64,000 nucleotides of DNA. Origin: Streptomyces xiamenensis. GTDB taxonomy: Bacteria > Actinomycetota > Actinomycetes > Streptomycetales > Streptomycetaceae. A program made the translations under genes and the position numbers. Each line of letters starts with the position of its first letter. The first letter of the stretch is position 1. The notes beneath the pieces were generated by a model, which was not told the origin of the DNA, searched no databases, and saw only the letters and a list, made by a program, of their open reading frames with translations. This document shows positions 34,034-42,402 of the stretch, piece by piece. The DNA is taken from contig NZ_CP009922.3 of the NCBI RefSeq assembly GCF_000993785.3, forward strand, positions 1-64,000, read 5' to 3'.

Positions 34034-34399
34034 ATGGCAGACGAGAGTGAACTGGCCCTTCAGGCCGCCATCGCGGCGGAGATGCGGCTTCTCGACCCTG
34101 ACGTGCGTACTTCCCCGGCTTTGGTCTCGGAGCTTCTGGACCCGGAGTTCACCGAGTTCGGAGCGTCTGGCAGGCGTTGGGATGCGACGTCGATTCTCAC
34201 CGTGACGAGTGCCGGTTCAGTAGGCCCGGAGTCTCCGGTCGAGGTCAGCGAGATGTCCGGGGTCGTACTCGCTCCGGGCATAGTTCACCTGACGTACTTC
34301 TCCGACAGCAGCGGGCGCCGAGCATGGCGGAGCTCCTTGTGGCGTCTGACGGAAACGGGCTGGCGTATGTACTTTCACCAGGCAACTTTGGCGAGCTGA
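34034..34399 (+). CDS. NTF2-like / DUF4440 family protein
   Basis: 121 residues from ATG 34034. The sequence follows the SnoaL/DUF4440 pattern of the NTF2 fold: N-terminal helix (LALQAAIAAEMRLLDPDVRT), ELLDPEFTEFGASGRRWDAT (the conserved FxExGxSGxxW motif), then strands ending GIVHLTYFSDSSGRRAWRSS and a final WRMYFHQAT. Such proteins are small ligand-binding or isomerase-like folds; the substrate is unknown. It stands alone between the dead regulator and the ISL3 element. Confidence 0.75.
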   Translation: MADESELALQAAIAAEMRLLDPDVRTSPALVSELLDPEFTEFGASGRRWDATSILTVTSAGSVGPESPVEVSEMSGVVLAPGIVHLTYFSDSSGRRAWRSSLWRLTETGWRMYFHQATLAS

Positions 34400-34588
34400 C
34401 CGAAGGAAGGTCCGTCGCCTGTGAGGGCGGCGGACCATTGAGGGAGGTAGCGGCAGAGCTCAGCCGGCCTTGGCGGGCTCCTCCGCTTGCTGCCGTGGCA
34501 GGAGGGAAGACGCCTCCCAAACTCATCAACATCACCCATCCGTGGATCCGAGTGCCTCCCGAACTCATCGACAGGTGACGTCACTACA

Positions 34589-36353
34589 GGGGTTCTGGCT
34601 CAACTTTCGTGAAGCGGTAGCGCTCCGTGGTCATGCGAGGAGAACTCGCTTGCGAAGGAGGCGGAACCCAGCACGGCCGAACATCTGCCGTTTGAGCATC
34701 TTGATCCGGTTGACATGGCCCTCGACGACGCCGGAGTTCCAGGGCAGGGTGAGCCCGGCGATGACGGCGTCGAGGTCGCGGTCGATACCTGCGGCGAGGG
34801 TGTGGAGGCTGGGGAGGTCGTCCTGTCGGACGGCGTGGAGCCAGTCTGGCAGGCGCACGCCATGGCGCTCGGTGAGCATCTGGGCGAAGGTCCGGACGTG
34901 TCCGGTGAGGGCTTCGAGTTCGGGGCAGTTGGTCAGGACAGCCTTCAGCCGGAGCTGTTCGATTTCGGTGAGGGTTTCGGGTCGGCTGAGAATCCACCGG
35001 GTGACCACACGAGGTGCTGGGGGTCGTGCGGTGACCGGCCGGGGTGAGGTGCGCTTCTTCCTGATGTAGGCACTGACGATGCCGTAGCTGCCGTTGTAGC
35101 CGAGCGAGATGATCTCCTCCCACAGCTTCCAGGCGTTCGTGCAGCCCTCGTCCCAGCGTTCATCGAGGTAGGGCTTGTACTCGTCGAGAGTGGAGGTCCG
35201 GTTGTTCTGCCATTGACCGCGGAAGAGGTCTTCGGGCCTGGCCGCATCGGCGAGACTCTTGACGGTGTGATGGGTCATGTGAAGTTGGCGGCCGATGGAC
35301 CGGCGGCTGTGGCCGGCTTCCAACATCGCGTGGACGGTGGCGTGCCTGGCCCGGATGCGGTTGGCGAACCGATGGCTCCGCCAGGGTGGGTCCGGCGCCT
35401 CCTCAGCTGGCATCAGCTCGCCGCTCTTCGCCTGAGCCGGTTCGGGGAGAAGGACGCGCAGGCACTGGCGGTGGCGGGCGACGGCCCGCTCGGCGGCCTC
35501 GCCGAGGTTGTTCCACAAGTGCCACCTGTCGGCGACCTGAACAGCCTGGGGAGCCCCTGCCGTGGCACCTTCCGCGAGAACGGCGCCCGGTCCCGGCAGA
35601 CGACCTCGATCCCGGGTCGCTGGGCGAGCCACCTGGCCAGACTGGACGCCTCGCGGTCGGGCAGGAGGTCCACCGGTCGGCGGGAGTCAGCGTCGACCAG
35701 CACCGTTCCATAGACGCGGCCCTTGCGCGTGGCGTACTCGTCGACGCCGACCACCCGTGGGGACGGAACATCCGGCTCGGGCAACGCGTCAACCAGCCGC
35801 AACACGGTGCTGCGGCTGACAGAAACCCCGACGACCCGGGCCATCCGGGCGCCAGCTCGGCCGGCGAGCGCCAGGCCGACCGAGGCCATCGTCGAACGTA
35901 GGCGCTCACTCCACCGGCTGTGCCGCCGTGTCAGCCCCGGCACCTGCTCAACGAACGTCCGCCGGCCGCAGGAAGTGTTCGGACAAAAGAACCGGCGGAC
36001 GAGCAAGCTCAGCAGCACCCGCCGCCCTCCTGTTGGCACGTCGGCCGGAAACCGCAGGTAGGAGCTGTGCACCCGACTCGACCAGGTCCCGCAGTCCGGA
36101 CAGGTCGAGCCGGCCGACGTCCTGCGAGCTCCGATCCGGATCGTCTCGTTGTTCACGTCCGCCGACAGCACCGCAACGTCCGCGATCGACGGAAACAGCA
36201 GTTCCTCCAGCCGGAGCATTGTCTCTTCCACGGCGCTGAACTGTCGGCCACACCAAAATCACCACTGATCATTTTCGGGCAACATCCCGGAGCCCGACTC
36301 TGGCGTCAGCCGTCACTCACCGTGGCCCTTCACGGAAGTTGAGCCAGAACCCC
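34589..36353 (-). mobile_element. ISL3-family insertion sequence
   Basis: 1765 bp bounded by 26-bp terminal inverted repeats (34589-34614 and 36328-36353; outer sequence GGGGTTCTGGCTCAACTT) with one mismatch. It encodes an ISL3-type transposase on the minus strand. The 8-bp flanks (TCACTACA and TAGAGATC) are not identical, so no target duplication is visible, which suggests rearrangement after insertion. Confidence 0.8.
34631..36231 (-). pseudogene. ISL3-family transposase, frameshifted
   Basis: The N-terminal part starts at ATG 36231 (about 36219 also possible) with a zinc-finger region (CPDCGTWSSRVHSSYLR...CPNTSCGRRTFVEQ) and continues to VVGVDEYATRKGRVYGTVLV. Near 35575 the frame changes; the C-terminal part reads AEGATAGAPQAVQVADRWHL and ends with LTLPWNSGVVEGHVNRIKML and RQMFGRAGFRLLRKRVLLA. 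Both halves match the DDE_Tnp_ISL3 layout (D in VGVDEYA and VADRWHL, E in VVEGHVN). A 1-nt change splits them, so the copy is inactive unless this is a sequencing error. Confidence 0.8.
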
Positions 36354-36354
36354 T

Positions 36355-36526
36355 AGAGATCAACGAAGCCATCCACCCCGAGCTCGGCGAGATCGTCCTC
36401 GACTGCGACATCATGACCATCGAACGCGCCGACCTGCACATCGTGTTGAACTGGGCCGCCCCGGACACCGGCGCGGCCCAGAAGCTCGCCCGGCTCCGCG
36501 AGCGCGTAGCCACAGCAGCACACTGA
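36355..36526 (+). pseudogene. C-terminal fragment of MmyB-type XRE regulator
   Basis: Directly after the IS end the plus strand reads INEAIHPELGEIVLDCDIMT, IERADLHIVLNWAAPDTGAA and KLARLRERVATAAH to a stop. HPxLGExxLDxDxM...L.L..ytAxPGTxxxxALxLL is the tail of the MmyB-like ligand-binding domain of XRE regulators. The left side of the IS does not contain the missing front, so the fragment was cut off by rearrangement. Confidence 0.55.
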
Positions 36527-36575
36527 ACACCGACACCATGCCGGAGGTGCAGCCATTGACCTCGACACGCAGGAC

Positions 36576-36605
36576 TTGACAGAGAACACATTCTGTCCGT
36601 ATAGA
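36576..36605 (+). promoter_or_regulatory. Sigma-70-like promoter
   Basis: TTGACA (36576-36581) and TATAGA (36600-36605) are separated by 18 nt, an unusually good match to the vegetative consensus for this genome type. No intact plus-strand gene follows, so it may be a leftover of the interrupted locus. Confidence 0.5.
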
Positions 36606-36686
36606 GCTTGATTGACAGCCGAGGCGCCGCAGCCGCCCAGTAGGAGGCCGTACCACCACGTGTGGCCCCGTGTGGTGCCGGCGGAA

Positions 36687-36792
36687 CTAATCCAGCTCGA
36701 TCGCTTCCATCGGCAGGATGACGGGCTTGTCCGAGGCGGCGCTCCCCAACACGGCTGTCGGGATACTCCGCCTGGAATCACGCAATGGGGAG
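36687..36792 (-). pseudogene. Short remnant downstream of rpmF
   Basis: Minus frame DSRRSIPTAVLGSAASDKPV followed by ILPMEAIELD and a stop. Natural composition but no start and no family recognised. It lies 46 bp after rpmF in the same direction and may be the end of a former neighbour. Confidence 0.3.
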
Positions 36793-36837
36793 ATCGCCTG
36801 TACACCTCCCGCCATGGCTCCCCCTCGTCAGGGCGGG

Positions 36838-36996
36838 CTACAAGAGCCCGCGCTGATAGGCCTTGACCAGGTTCTGCGGCACCAGCCGTGTCTCGCCGTC
36901 CACGGTCACCGGCACCAGCTGCGGGACAGTGGCCTTCCACTGGGCGCGACGGTGCCGGGTGTTGCTGCGGGACATCTTCCGCTTGGGAACGGCCAT
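36838..36996 (-). CDS. rpmF: 50S ribosomal protein L32, zinc-independent paralogue
   Basis: 52 residues: [20 protein letters not shown], then [20 protein letters not shown] and a closing KAYQRGLL. The N-terminus is diagnostic for L32. The CxxC...CxxC zinc ribbon of the standard protein is absent: no cysteine remains. This is the C-minus form that replaces zinc-containing L32 under zinc starvation and in Streptomyces is under Zur control. A GAGGAGGAAG ribosome site precedes the ATG, and a Zur-box-like element lies upstream at 37041. Usual partner genes (rpmG, rpmB, rpsN) are not beside it. Confidence 0.88.
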   Translation of the reverse strand: MAVPKRKMSRSNTRHRRAQWKATVPQLVPVTVDGETRLVPQNLVKAYQRGLL

Positions 36997-37040
36997 GAGG
37001 CTTCCTCCTCGGAGAGCACGGGCGAGACACCGGAAGGCTA

Positions 37041-37064
37041 TATGAACATGACTCCCATTATCAA
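37041..37064 (-). promoter_or_regulatory. Zur-box-like operator upstream of rpmF
   Basis: On the minus strand TGATAATGGGAGTCATGTTCA resembles the actinobacterial Zur box (TGAxAATGATTTTCA type, AATG core with inverted CAT half). It sits about 45-70 bp before the L32 start in a locally AT-rich stretch. This is where a zinc-responsive repressor would act on a C-minus ribosomal gene. Confidence 0.5.
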
Positions 37065-37462
37065 TTAATAGGTGCCCTGGCGGCCGGTGCCCTCAGTCGC
37101 CGAAGAAGGCACTCCCGGCATCACGGCGAGCCCACCGCGTCAGCCCCAGCTGCGCACCCAACCCACGGATTATTACTGCTGCCTGCGGCGGCTCGGCTCA
37201 TGTCTCAGATCTCCGCACCAACACTCCCCGATCGGAGCCCAGGAGACCACAGGAGGGGACGAAGAAGCGCACATCCCTTGCGAGGCAAGGGCTGCCCCCG
37301 GGGCCGGTGAGCACCGATGCGCTCACCCATGGGCGCAAAAAGTGCCCCCCGCAATCTGCGTTTCCGCAGGTCAGCCACTCGGACCAGCTCCTGGGCTGGA
37401 TACTCACACCGAGGTGCGTATCATCAATGGAAGTATCTTCCCACGCGCGAGGTGATCTCACC
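37065..37462. other. Intergenic region, no gene seen
   Basis: About 0.4 kb between rpmF and the AAA ATPase gene. No convincing frame. The GAGGTGAT ribosome site of the next gene lies at its end. Confidence 0.45.
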
Positions 37463-38884
37463 GTGAACGGATTCATCGGACGCCGGACCGAGCTCGGCCT
37501 GCTCGATGACCTCCTCACTCCGGTACGCACCGGCGGACGCACCGGTAGACCGGGCCGGGCCGTCCTGATCCGAGGCCGCCGGCGCGTGGGGAAGTCCCGT
37601 CTGGTGGAGGAGTTCCTGGAACGCGAGGACCTGCCGCATGTCTTCTTCACAGCCGTCGGCGGCTCGAAAAACGAAGACCTGGCCGGCTTCGCCGCCGAGG
37701 TGGCCGCCTCAGGCCTCCCCCACGCGTCCCGCTTCGCGGATTTCAGTACGCCGCAGACGTGGGACGCTGCCCTGAGCATGCTCGCGGGCGCGCTCCCCAC
37801 CGACACCCCCAGCGTCGTGGTCCTCGACGAGATGCCCTACCTCGTACGCGAGGACCCCGGCTTCGAAGGCGCCCTGCAGAAAGTCTTCGACCGAACCCTG
37901 TCCAAGCTGCCGGTCCTGATCGTCCTGATCGGCTCCGACATCGCCATGATGGAGCAGCTGAACACCTACGGACGTCCCTTCTACCAGCGCGGCACCGAGA
38001 TGGTGATCCCCCCGCTCAACCCCTCCGATGTCGCCACCATGCTCGACCTGCCCGCCGCCGACGCCTTCGACGCCCACCTCGTCTCGGGCGGACTCCCCCT
38101 GATCCTCGAAGAATGGCCCCAGGGCGCGACCCTGTGGGACTACCTCGCCACCGCGCTGCGCAGGCCGACCTCAGCCCTGCTCGTCAGCGGCGAACGCACC
38201 CTGGCCGCCGAGTTCCCCACCGAAGCCCAAGCCCGCACCGTCCTGGGCGCCATCGGCCAAGGCGAACGCACCTTCACCCTCATCGGGCGGGCCGCGGGCG
38301 GCCTGCACCCCGGCTCCGTCACCCGTTCCCTGGACATCCTCACATCCCGCCGCATGGTCGCCGCCGAGCTACCGCTGTCCACCAAACCGAGTCGCGAGAC
38401 CCGCTACCGCATCGATGACCCGTACCTGCGCTTCTGGCTCTCTTTCATCGGCCCCGGTATCCCCGCCGTCGAACGCGGCCGCGGCGACCGCGTCCTCGAC
38501 GCCATCCGCACGAGCTGGACCTCCTGGCGCGGCCGCGCCGTCGAGCCCGTCATCCGCGAAGCGCTCTGGCGGCTGGCCGACGACGTACTCCCGGCCGGGA
38601 CCAACACCGTCGGCGGCTACTGGACCCGAACCAACGACCCGGAGATCGACCTCATCGGCGCCGACCGCTCCCCCATCGCCAAAAAGGTCACCTTCGCCGG
38701 ATCGGTCAAGTGGCTGGAAAGCAAGCCCTTCGACGCCCGCGACCTCGCCCGCCTCATCGCCCACCGAGCCCAACTCCCAGGAGCCGACGACACCACCCCA
38801 CTCCTCGCCGTCACCCGCAACGGCTGCACCGCCGAAGGCATCCGCTCCCTCACCCCCGAAGACCTCCTGAACGCCTGGCACTGA
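37463..38884 (+). CDS. AAA/STAND-type ATPase with DUF234-like nuclease domain
   Basis: 473 residues from GTG 37463 (VNGFIGRRTELGLLDDLLTP), chosen because GAGGTGAT precedes it and family members start at this xFxGRxxEL. Walker A is in LIRGRRRVGKSRLVEEFL, Walker B in PSVVVLDEMPYL, sensor-like residues in LIVLIGSDIAMMEQL. The C-terminal ~150 residues (RIDDPYLRFWLSFI...YWTRTNDPEIDLIGADRS, KKVTFAGSVKWLESKPFDA) match DUF234, a degraded PD-(D/E)xK-like domain; EIDLI plus VKW sits where D-ExK would be. This archaeal-type ATPase family is widespread and of unclear role. Its 3' half is duplicated exactly at 54759-55566. Confidence 0.8.
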   Translation: MNGFIGRRTELGLLDDLLTPVRTGGRTGRPGRAVLIRGRRRVGKSRLVEEFLEREDLPHVFFTAVGGSKNEDLAGFAAEVAASGLPHASRFADFSTPQTWDAALSMLAGALPTDTPSVVVLDEMPYLVREDPGFEGALQKVFDRTLSKLPVLIVLIGSDIAMMEQLNTYGRPFYQRGTEMVIPPLNPSDVATMLDLPAADAFDAHLVSGGLPLILEEWPQGATLWDYLATALRRPTSALLVSGERTLAAEFPTEAQARTVLGAIGQGERTFTLIGRAAGGLHPGSVTRSLDILTSRRMVAAELPLSTKPSRETRYRIDDPYLRFWLSFIGPGIPAVERGRGDRVLDAIRTSWTSWRGRAVEPVIREALWRLADDVLPAGTNTVGGYWTRTNDPEIDLIGADRSPIAKKVTFAGSVKWLESKPFDARDLARLIAHRAQLPGADDTTPLLAVTRNGCTAEGIRSLTPEDLLNAWH

Positions 38885-38901
38885 CCCGGCACACCGCCCG
38901 C
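38094..38901 (+). repeat. 808-bp exact direct repeat, copy 1
   Basis: Covers the last 263 codons of the AAA ATPase and 17 bp beyond. Copy 2 is 54759-55566, exactly 16,665 bp downstream in the same orientation. Sequence on both sides differs at once, and derived proteins in all frames are identical, so the event is recent or gene conversion keeps the copies alike. Confidence 0.9.
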
Positions 38902-39292
38902 ACCGGCACTTCCGTACGCCTCTGGGGCCACCGTCCGCACCAGCGCGTCGCTCTCCAGAACGCCCACCAGACTCCGCGCGTCATGGATCGCGACGGCTGG
39001 CCCGATCCGTACTCAGGTCGATCGTGCCCTTCACCAAGTCAGCTGGGGCCCGAAGGGACTGGGGCAAGGCGTGTGGTCCTGGCGCGCGGCCTACCCCCGC
39101 TCAGACAACGCGGTCTTCCAGCCCTTCGGTAGAAGCCACGAGACCTTCCGAGCCGCGAAGTAGCCCTTGCTGTTGCCCTTGGGCGAGCGGACGGCTTCGA
39201 CATCTCCAGGTGAGGGGATCTGTGCGGTGGTGGATGAACTCTCCACGTGCACGAGTTGTCCCGCGAAACGACCCGATCAGACATCCAATGAG
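38902..39292. other. Spacer with a decayed gene piece
   Basis: Near 39029-39165 one plus frame reads HQVSWGPKGLGQGVWSWRAA then YPRSDNAVFQPFGRSHETFR and AAK to a stop. It is a natural C-terminal fragment of an unrecognised protein. The rest shows no gene. Confidence 0.4.
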
Positions 39293-39586
39293 ATGATGAT
39301 TGAGATCAGCAGGAGCGCATTTCCGGGTCACGATTACTGCCAGACCATAGAGGCCAGATATGATCCACGAGAATATGCGATTTATGCGCGGCTCGCACTG
39401 ACGTCGGGAGCCGACCGGCAATACGTTGCAAACCTATACGGGCCAGAATATTTTGGTTGTTGGCAGCCTCTGCGAGGCCGCCAACAACCACTCCACAACC
39501 CACTATTATCCAGCCGCCCCCGCCCGGCACATCAGAGTAGAGGGCAAAATTCTGATAGAATACTGACCCACTACTCTGTAGTGTAG
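39293..39586 (+). CDS. Short hypothetical, possibly decayed
   Basis: 97 codons from ATG 39293: MMIEISRSAFPGHDYCQTIE, ARYDPREYAIYARLALTSGA, QYVANLYGPEYFGCWQPLRG, then an Arg/Pro-rich tail that looks read in the wrong frame. The first ~65 residues are convincing. AT content is higher than around it. It could be a truncated immunity-type gene of the RHS locus; it is convergent with the likely immunity gene and overlaps its 3' end. Confidence 0.4.
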   Translation: MMIEISRSAFPGHDYCQTIEARYDPREYAIYARLALTSGADRQYVANLYGPEYFGCWQPLRGRQQPLHNPLLSSRPRPAHQSRGQNSDRILTHYSVV

Positions 39587-39903
39587 CCTAGCTCTCGGAG
39601 CACCTTACGAGTTAGTCGGCTCAGGGTGGCTAGGTCCAGTGCAGGGACTCGTTCCAGCCTTGTCGCGACAGAGGCGAATTCATAGGGCAAATGCAGAGAA
39701 TAGCGTCTTACATAATAAATAAGATCCTGTCGCCAAATCCATTCGCCGTCGGTCATGATAGATGAGCCGCCGGGAATTGATGTCTCGTCATCCAGAATGT
39801 CGGATTCCCTTCCCATCATATCGATGAGCGTGTACCCCGATTCCAGATATCCGAGCACTTTATCCTCAGCGTAGTTTGCCCCCTCCAATAGTGCATCACG
39901 CAC
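39571..39903 (-). CDS. Probable immunity protein of the RHS tip
   Basis: 110 residues from a GTG start, directly downstream of the RHS toxin end. Acidic with YAEDKVLGYLESGYTLIDMM, ESDILDDETSIPGGSSIMTD and a helical C-terminus (LDLATLSRLTRKVLRELGYT). It is AT-richer than the window, common for toxin immunity genes. The frame continues upstream without a start through GFFRELKTEIPSACD to the RHS stop itself, so toxin and immunity are in the same frame separated by one TGA. The true start is uncertain. The immunity role is inferred from position only. Confidence 0.5.
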   Translation of the reverse strand: MRDALLEGANYAEDKVLGYLESGYTLIDMMGRESDILDDETSIPGGSSIMTDGEWIWRQDLIYYVRRYSLHLPYEFASVATRLERVPALDLATLSRLTRKVLRELGYTTE

Positions 39904-39975
39904 ACTCTGTCGATCACAGGCGGAAGGAATTTCTGTTTTCAGCTCGCGAAAAAATCCAACGTAACGGATAAGGTA

Positions 39976-41733
39976 TCACTGGCCCAAGATCGGCAGGTAG
40001 ATTCTCCAGTACCCGCCTTCTGCAATTACGGGCGTCTGGCCCGTGCCACCATACCTGTTCGTCCCCACACGGTTCGTCGGCGCCTGCACGGTGACTCCCA
40101 TCTCGTCGGCTATTTGTTGCCCGATTCTCGAACTAGTTGCTCCTGAGTGGCACACCAGTAGGCGGAGACCACATCCATTATAGTTTGGATTGGACCGGAC
40201 GGCATCGACGATCTGCCCACCATTGACCCGCCCTTCAGCCAAATCCAGGAAGCCGTCTGTGGTGCCATGGGCGATTACATCATGCCGACCAGTAGGTGCC
40301 ACGTTTGTCGCATTGCGCACTGTTGCCGCATCATCTCCGATCCTGGTGCTGGTGGCCGTGTATGTAACCCGGCTTCCCGATGGTATGCCTCCGAAAGTAG
40401 GCTCATCAAGGGCGTCGAAAGAATAGCGAAGTCCGGAGCTTCTCCCGCCATTTCCTGCCGTTACGACCAGGCCGCTGGCCGCGCCTCCCAGTGCGCCGAT
40501 AAGAAGATCAGTGGGATCGGTGGGCCGACAGAGGACCGTGTTGACGGTCCAGGCGTAGCCCGCGCCAACTGCTGCGTTGACGCCTGTGGAAAGGGCTAGG
40601 CGGGATCCTCCGGTGAGGCTGGTGGCGCGGGCCACTGCGTTGCCGGCGCCGGGCATGAGGGCTCCGCCGGCAGCTCCGATGACCGCGCCTTGGCCTGCGG
40701 CTTGTGCGAGTCCGCCCCAGGTGAAGTCGTCGGTGGTGAAGGCGTAGATGCCGCCTTCGATGACGCCTCCGAGGACTCCTCCGATTCCTGCGCTGATACA
40801 CATGGGGCAGCGGCCGGAGGGGTCGCTTTGGCTGGTGGGAAGGTTTTCCGCGTAGGCGTAGGCAGTGGTGTAGGGCTGGCCAGCCGGTCTGGGAGCGGGG
40901 TCCTGGCTGATGAAGCGGCCAAGATCGGGGTTGTAGTTGCGGGCGCGGAGGTTTTGGCCGGCGGCTTGAGTGGTGGGTTCGTTGTATTGGCCTGTGTACG
41001 TGAAGGGGTTGGGTGGGGCGTCGTCGACGAGTGCTGTCTCGTTGGTGACGCCGAAGGCGGTGTAGTTGTAGCCGTATTGGTTGGCTCCGGTGTCGTCGGT
41101 GACGTCGGTGACGGAGCCTTGGGCGTCATGGTGGTAGTACTGGATTCCCGGGCCTACGACGCGTGAGGCGCTGGTGTTGCGGGTTTGGATACGGCCGAGC
41201 GGGTCGTAGGTGTGGTTGCCGATGAGCGTGCCGGAGCCGTCGTACTCGGTAGCGATCTGGGGGAGCGGGTTGACGATGTCCCACCAGGTGGTCCGCTCGT
41301 GTTTCCCGTCGACTGCGGCTGTGGTGCGGTTGCCGTCGGCGTCGTAGGTGTAGGTGACGGTTTTGTCGCCGGCGTTGACGTCGGTGAGGCGTCCGGCCGC
41401 GTCGTAGGTGAAGGTGTCGGGTCCGGCCGCGGTCTGGTTGCCGTCGGCGTCGTAGGTGTAGGTGACGGTGTCGGTGCCCGTGACCGTCTGTGTCAGTTGG
41501 TCGGCGGCATCATGGCTGTACGCGGTTTGGGCATCAGGGGCAGTTCGGGTGAGGCGGTTCCCCACCGGATCGTACTCGTAGGTGGTTGTTGCCTCACTGC
41601 CGTTACAGGCGTCGTTGCCCGGTGTGGTGGCGCATTCGGTAAGCAGGCGGCCGTGTTCGTCGTAGCTGAAGATCTGCCGGAGGGTCTCACCGTCACGGGT
41701 GGTTCTCGCTGGACGGAAACTGTGAGATAGCAC
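39976..41733 (-). CDS. 5'-truncated RHS toxin with cysteine-protease-like tip
   Basis: Only the last ~585 residues of an RHS/YD-repeat protein remain. YD repeats (YTYDADGNQTAAG, FTYDAAGRLTDVN, YTYDADGNRTTAA) lead to the core domain with LRARNYNPDLGRFISQDPAP, the usual boundary. The tip follows: a Gly/Ala-rich segment (GGVLGGVIEGGIYAFTTDD...), then HDVIAHGTTDGFLDLAEG and CGLRLLVCHSGATSSRIGQQ, IADEMGVTVQAPTNRV. HG plus a later CHSG, with LGxxVxAPT, resembles clan CD-like peptidase tips of polymorphic toxins. No signal peptide or N-terminal RHS shell exists, since the gene is cut just before the Fic gene at 41756. It is an orphan tip cassette, perhaps silent or recombined into other rhs genes. 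Confidence 0.72.
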   Translation of the reverse strand: MLSHSFRPARTTRDGETLRQIFSYDEHGRLLTECATTPGNDACNGSEATTTYEYDPVGNRLTRTAPDAQTAYSHDAADQLTQTVTGTDTVTYTYDADGNQTAAGPDTFTYDAAGRLTDVNAGDKTVTYTYDADGNRTTAAVDGKHERTTWWDIVNPLPQIATEYDGSGTLIGNHTYDPLGRIQTRNTSASRVVGPGIQYYHHDAQGSVTDVTDDTGANQYGYNYTAFGVTNETALVDDAPPNPFTYTGQYNEPTTQAAGQNLRARNYNPDLGRFISQDPAPRPAGQPYTTAYAYAENLPTSQSDPSGRCPMCISAGIGGVLGGVIEGGIYAFTTDDFTWGGLAQAAGQGAVIGAAGGALMPGAGNAVARATSLTGGSRLALSTGVNAAVGAGYAWTVNTVLCRPTDPTDLLIGALGGAASGLVVTAGNGGRSSGLRYSFDALDEPTFGGIPSGSRVTYTATSTRIGDDAATVRNATNVAPTGRHDVIAHGTTDGFLDLAEGRVNGGQIVDAVRSNPNYNGCGLRLLVCHSGATSSRIGQQIADEMGVTVQAPTNRVGTNRYGGTGQTPVIAEGGYWRIYLPILGQ

Positions 41734-41755
41734 AGAGCGCGCCGAGGGAAGCCGC

Positions 41756-42121
41756 GTGAATCTGCGAATCGATCTCGCCTGGCTCCTGGCAGTGGCGCAG
41801 CAGATCCCCGGAGATCCGCAGGTCGTCGACTATGGCGTGCCGGTCGCGGCGGAAGCACGGCACCGGGCGGAGATCCTGAACCACGAGGTCTATCCCGAGC
41901 CGCATCACAAGGCCGCCGCGCTGCTGTGTGAACTGGCGAGGAATCCCAGTCTCGAGGCGCGGAATCTTCTTTACGCGGCCACGGTGACCGCGGCCTACCT
42001 CTCGGCGTGTGGCCTTCCGGTAAGCCCGGGTCTGGACACCGTTGTCCCCCTGGCCCGCGCGGCCCGGGACGGGCTCCCGGTGCGGGAGGTCGCCGCTCAG
42101 ATCAAGACCTGGACGAGCTGA
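41756..42121 (+). CDS. Fic/Doc-like toxin component
   Basis: 121 residues from GTG 41756 with GAGGGAAG upstream. MNLRIDLAWLLAVAQQIPGD, HRAEILNHEVYPEPHHKAAA, LLCELARNPSLEARNLLYAA and AYLSACGLPVSPG match the short Fic-family toxin component annotated widely in Streptomyces (fold of Doc). The classical HPFxxGNGR AMPylation motif is not present; the corresponding loop is NPSLEARNLLYAA, as usual for this subfamily. The antitoxin gene normally lies just upstream in the same direction; here that place is taken by the truncated RHS gene, so the toxin seems orphaned. Confidence 0.65.
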   Translation: MNLRIDLAWLLAVAQQIPGDPQVVDYGVPVAAEARHRAEILNHEVYPEPHHKAAALLCELARNPSLEARNLLYAATVTAAYLSACGLPVSPGLDTVVPLARAARDGLPVREVAAQIKTWTS

Positions 42122-42153
42122 TCAAGCAGGATCTTCCCCCGGCCCGTACCGGG

Positions 42154-42362
42154 TCAGGATTCCAGGCCGCCACCGAGCGTCGGCCGGCCATCCGTAACGG
42201 TGAGGCGTGCCGTCAGACCCAGCAGGGCCATCACGGCGATGAAGCCCAGCAGGATGGCCAGCCACCCCACTGTCCACGAGTGATGCGAAAGCGGATCACA
42301 TGGGGCGCGAGAAGCACCATGACGACGACCGCGCCCGACATGAGAAACCAGAAGCCCTTCAT
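42154..42362 (-). pseudogene. Frameshifted small membrane protein
   Basis: From ATG 42362 one frame gives MKGFWFLMSGAVVVMVLLAP, a membrane helix. Near 42270 the natural sequence moves to another frame (HSWTVGWLAILLGFIAVMAL, then LGLTARLTVTDGRPTLGGGL) with a second helix, ending at 42154. Two helices and a short tail suggest a small membrane protein with a single indel. Confidence 0.45.
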
Positions 42363-42402
42363 GATCACCGTACGAAAGGGGGCCGGACAGCCGCGGGGAT
42401 GG

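Noticed and set aside
34034..34588. IS-flanking NTF2-like gene as ISL3 passenger
   Set aside because: It lies outside the left inverted repeat at 34589.
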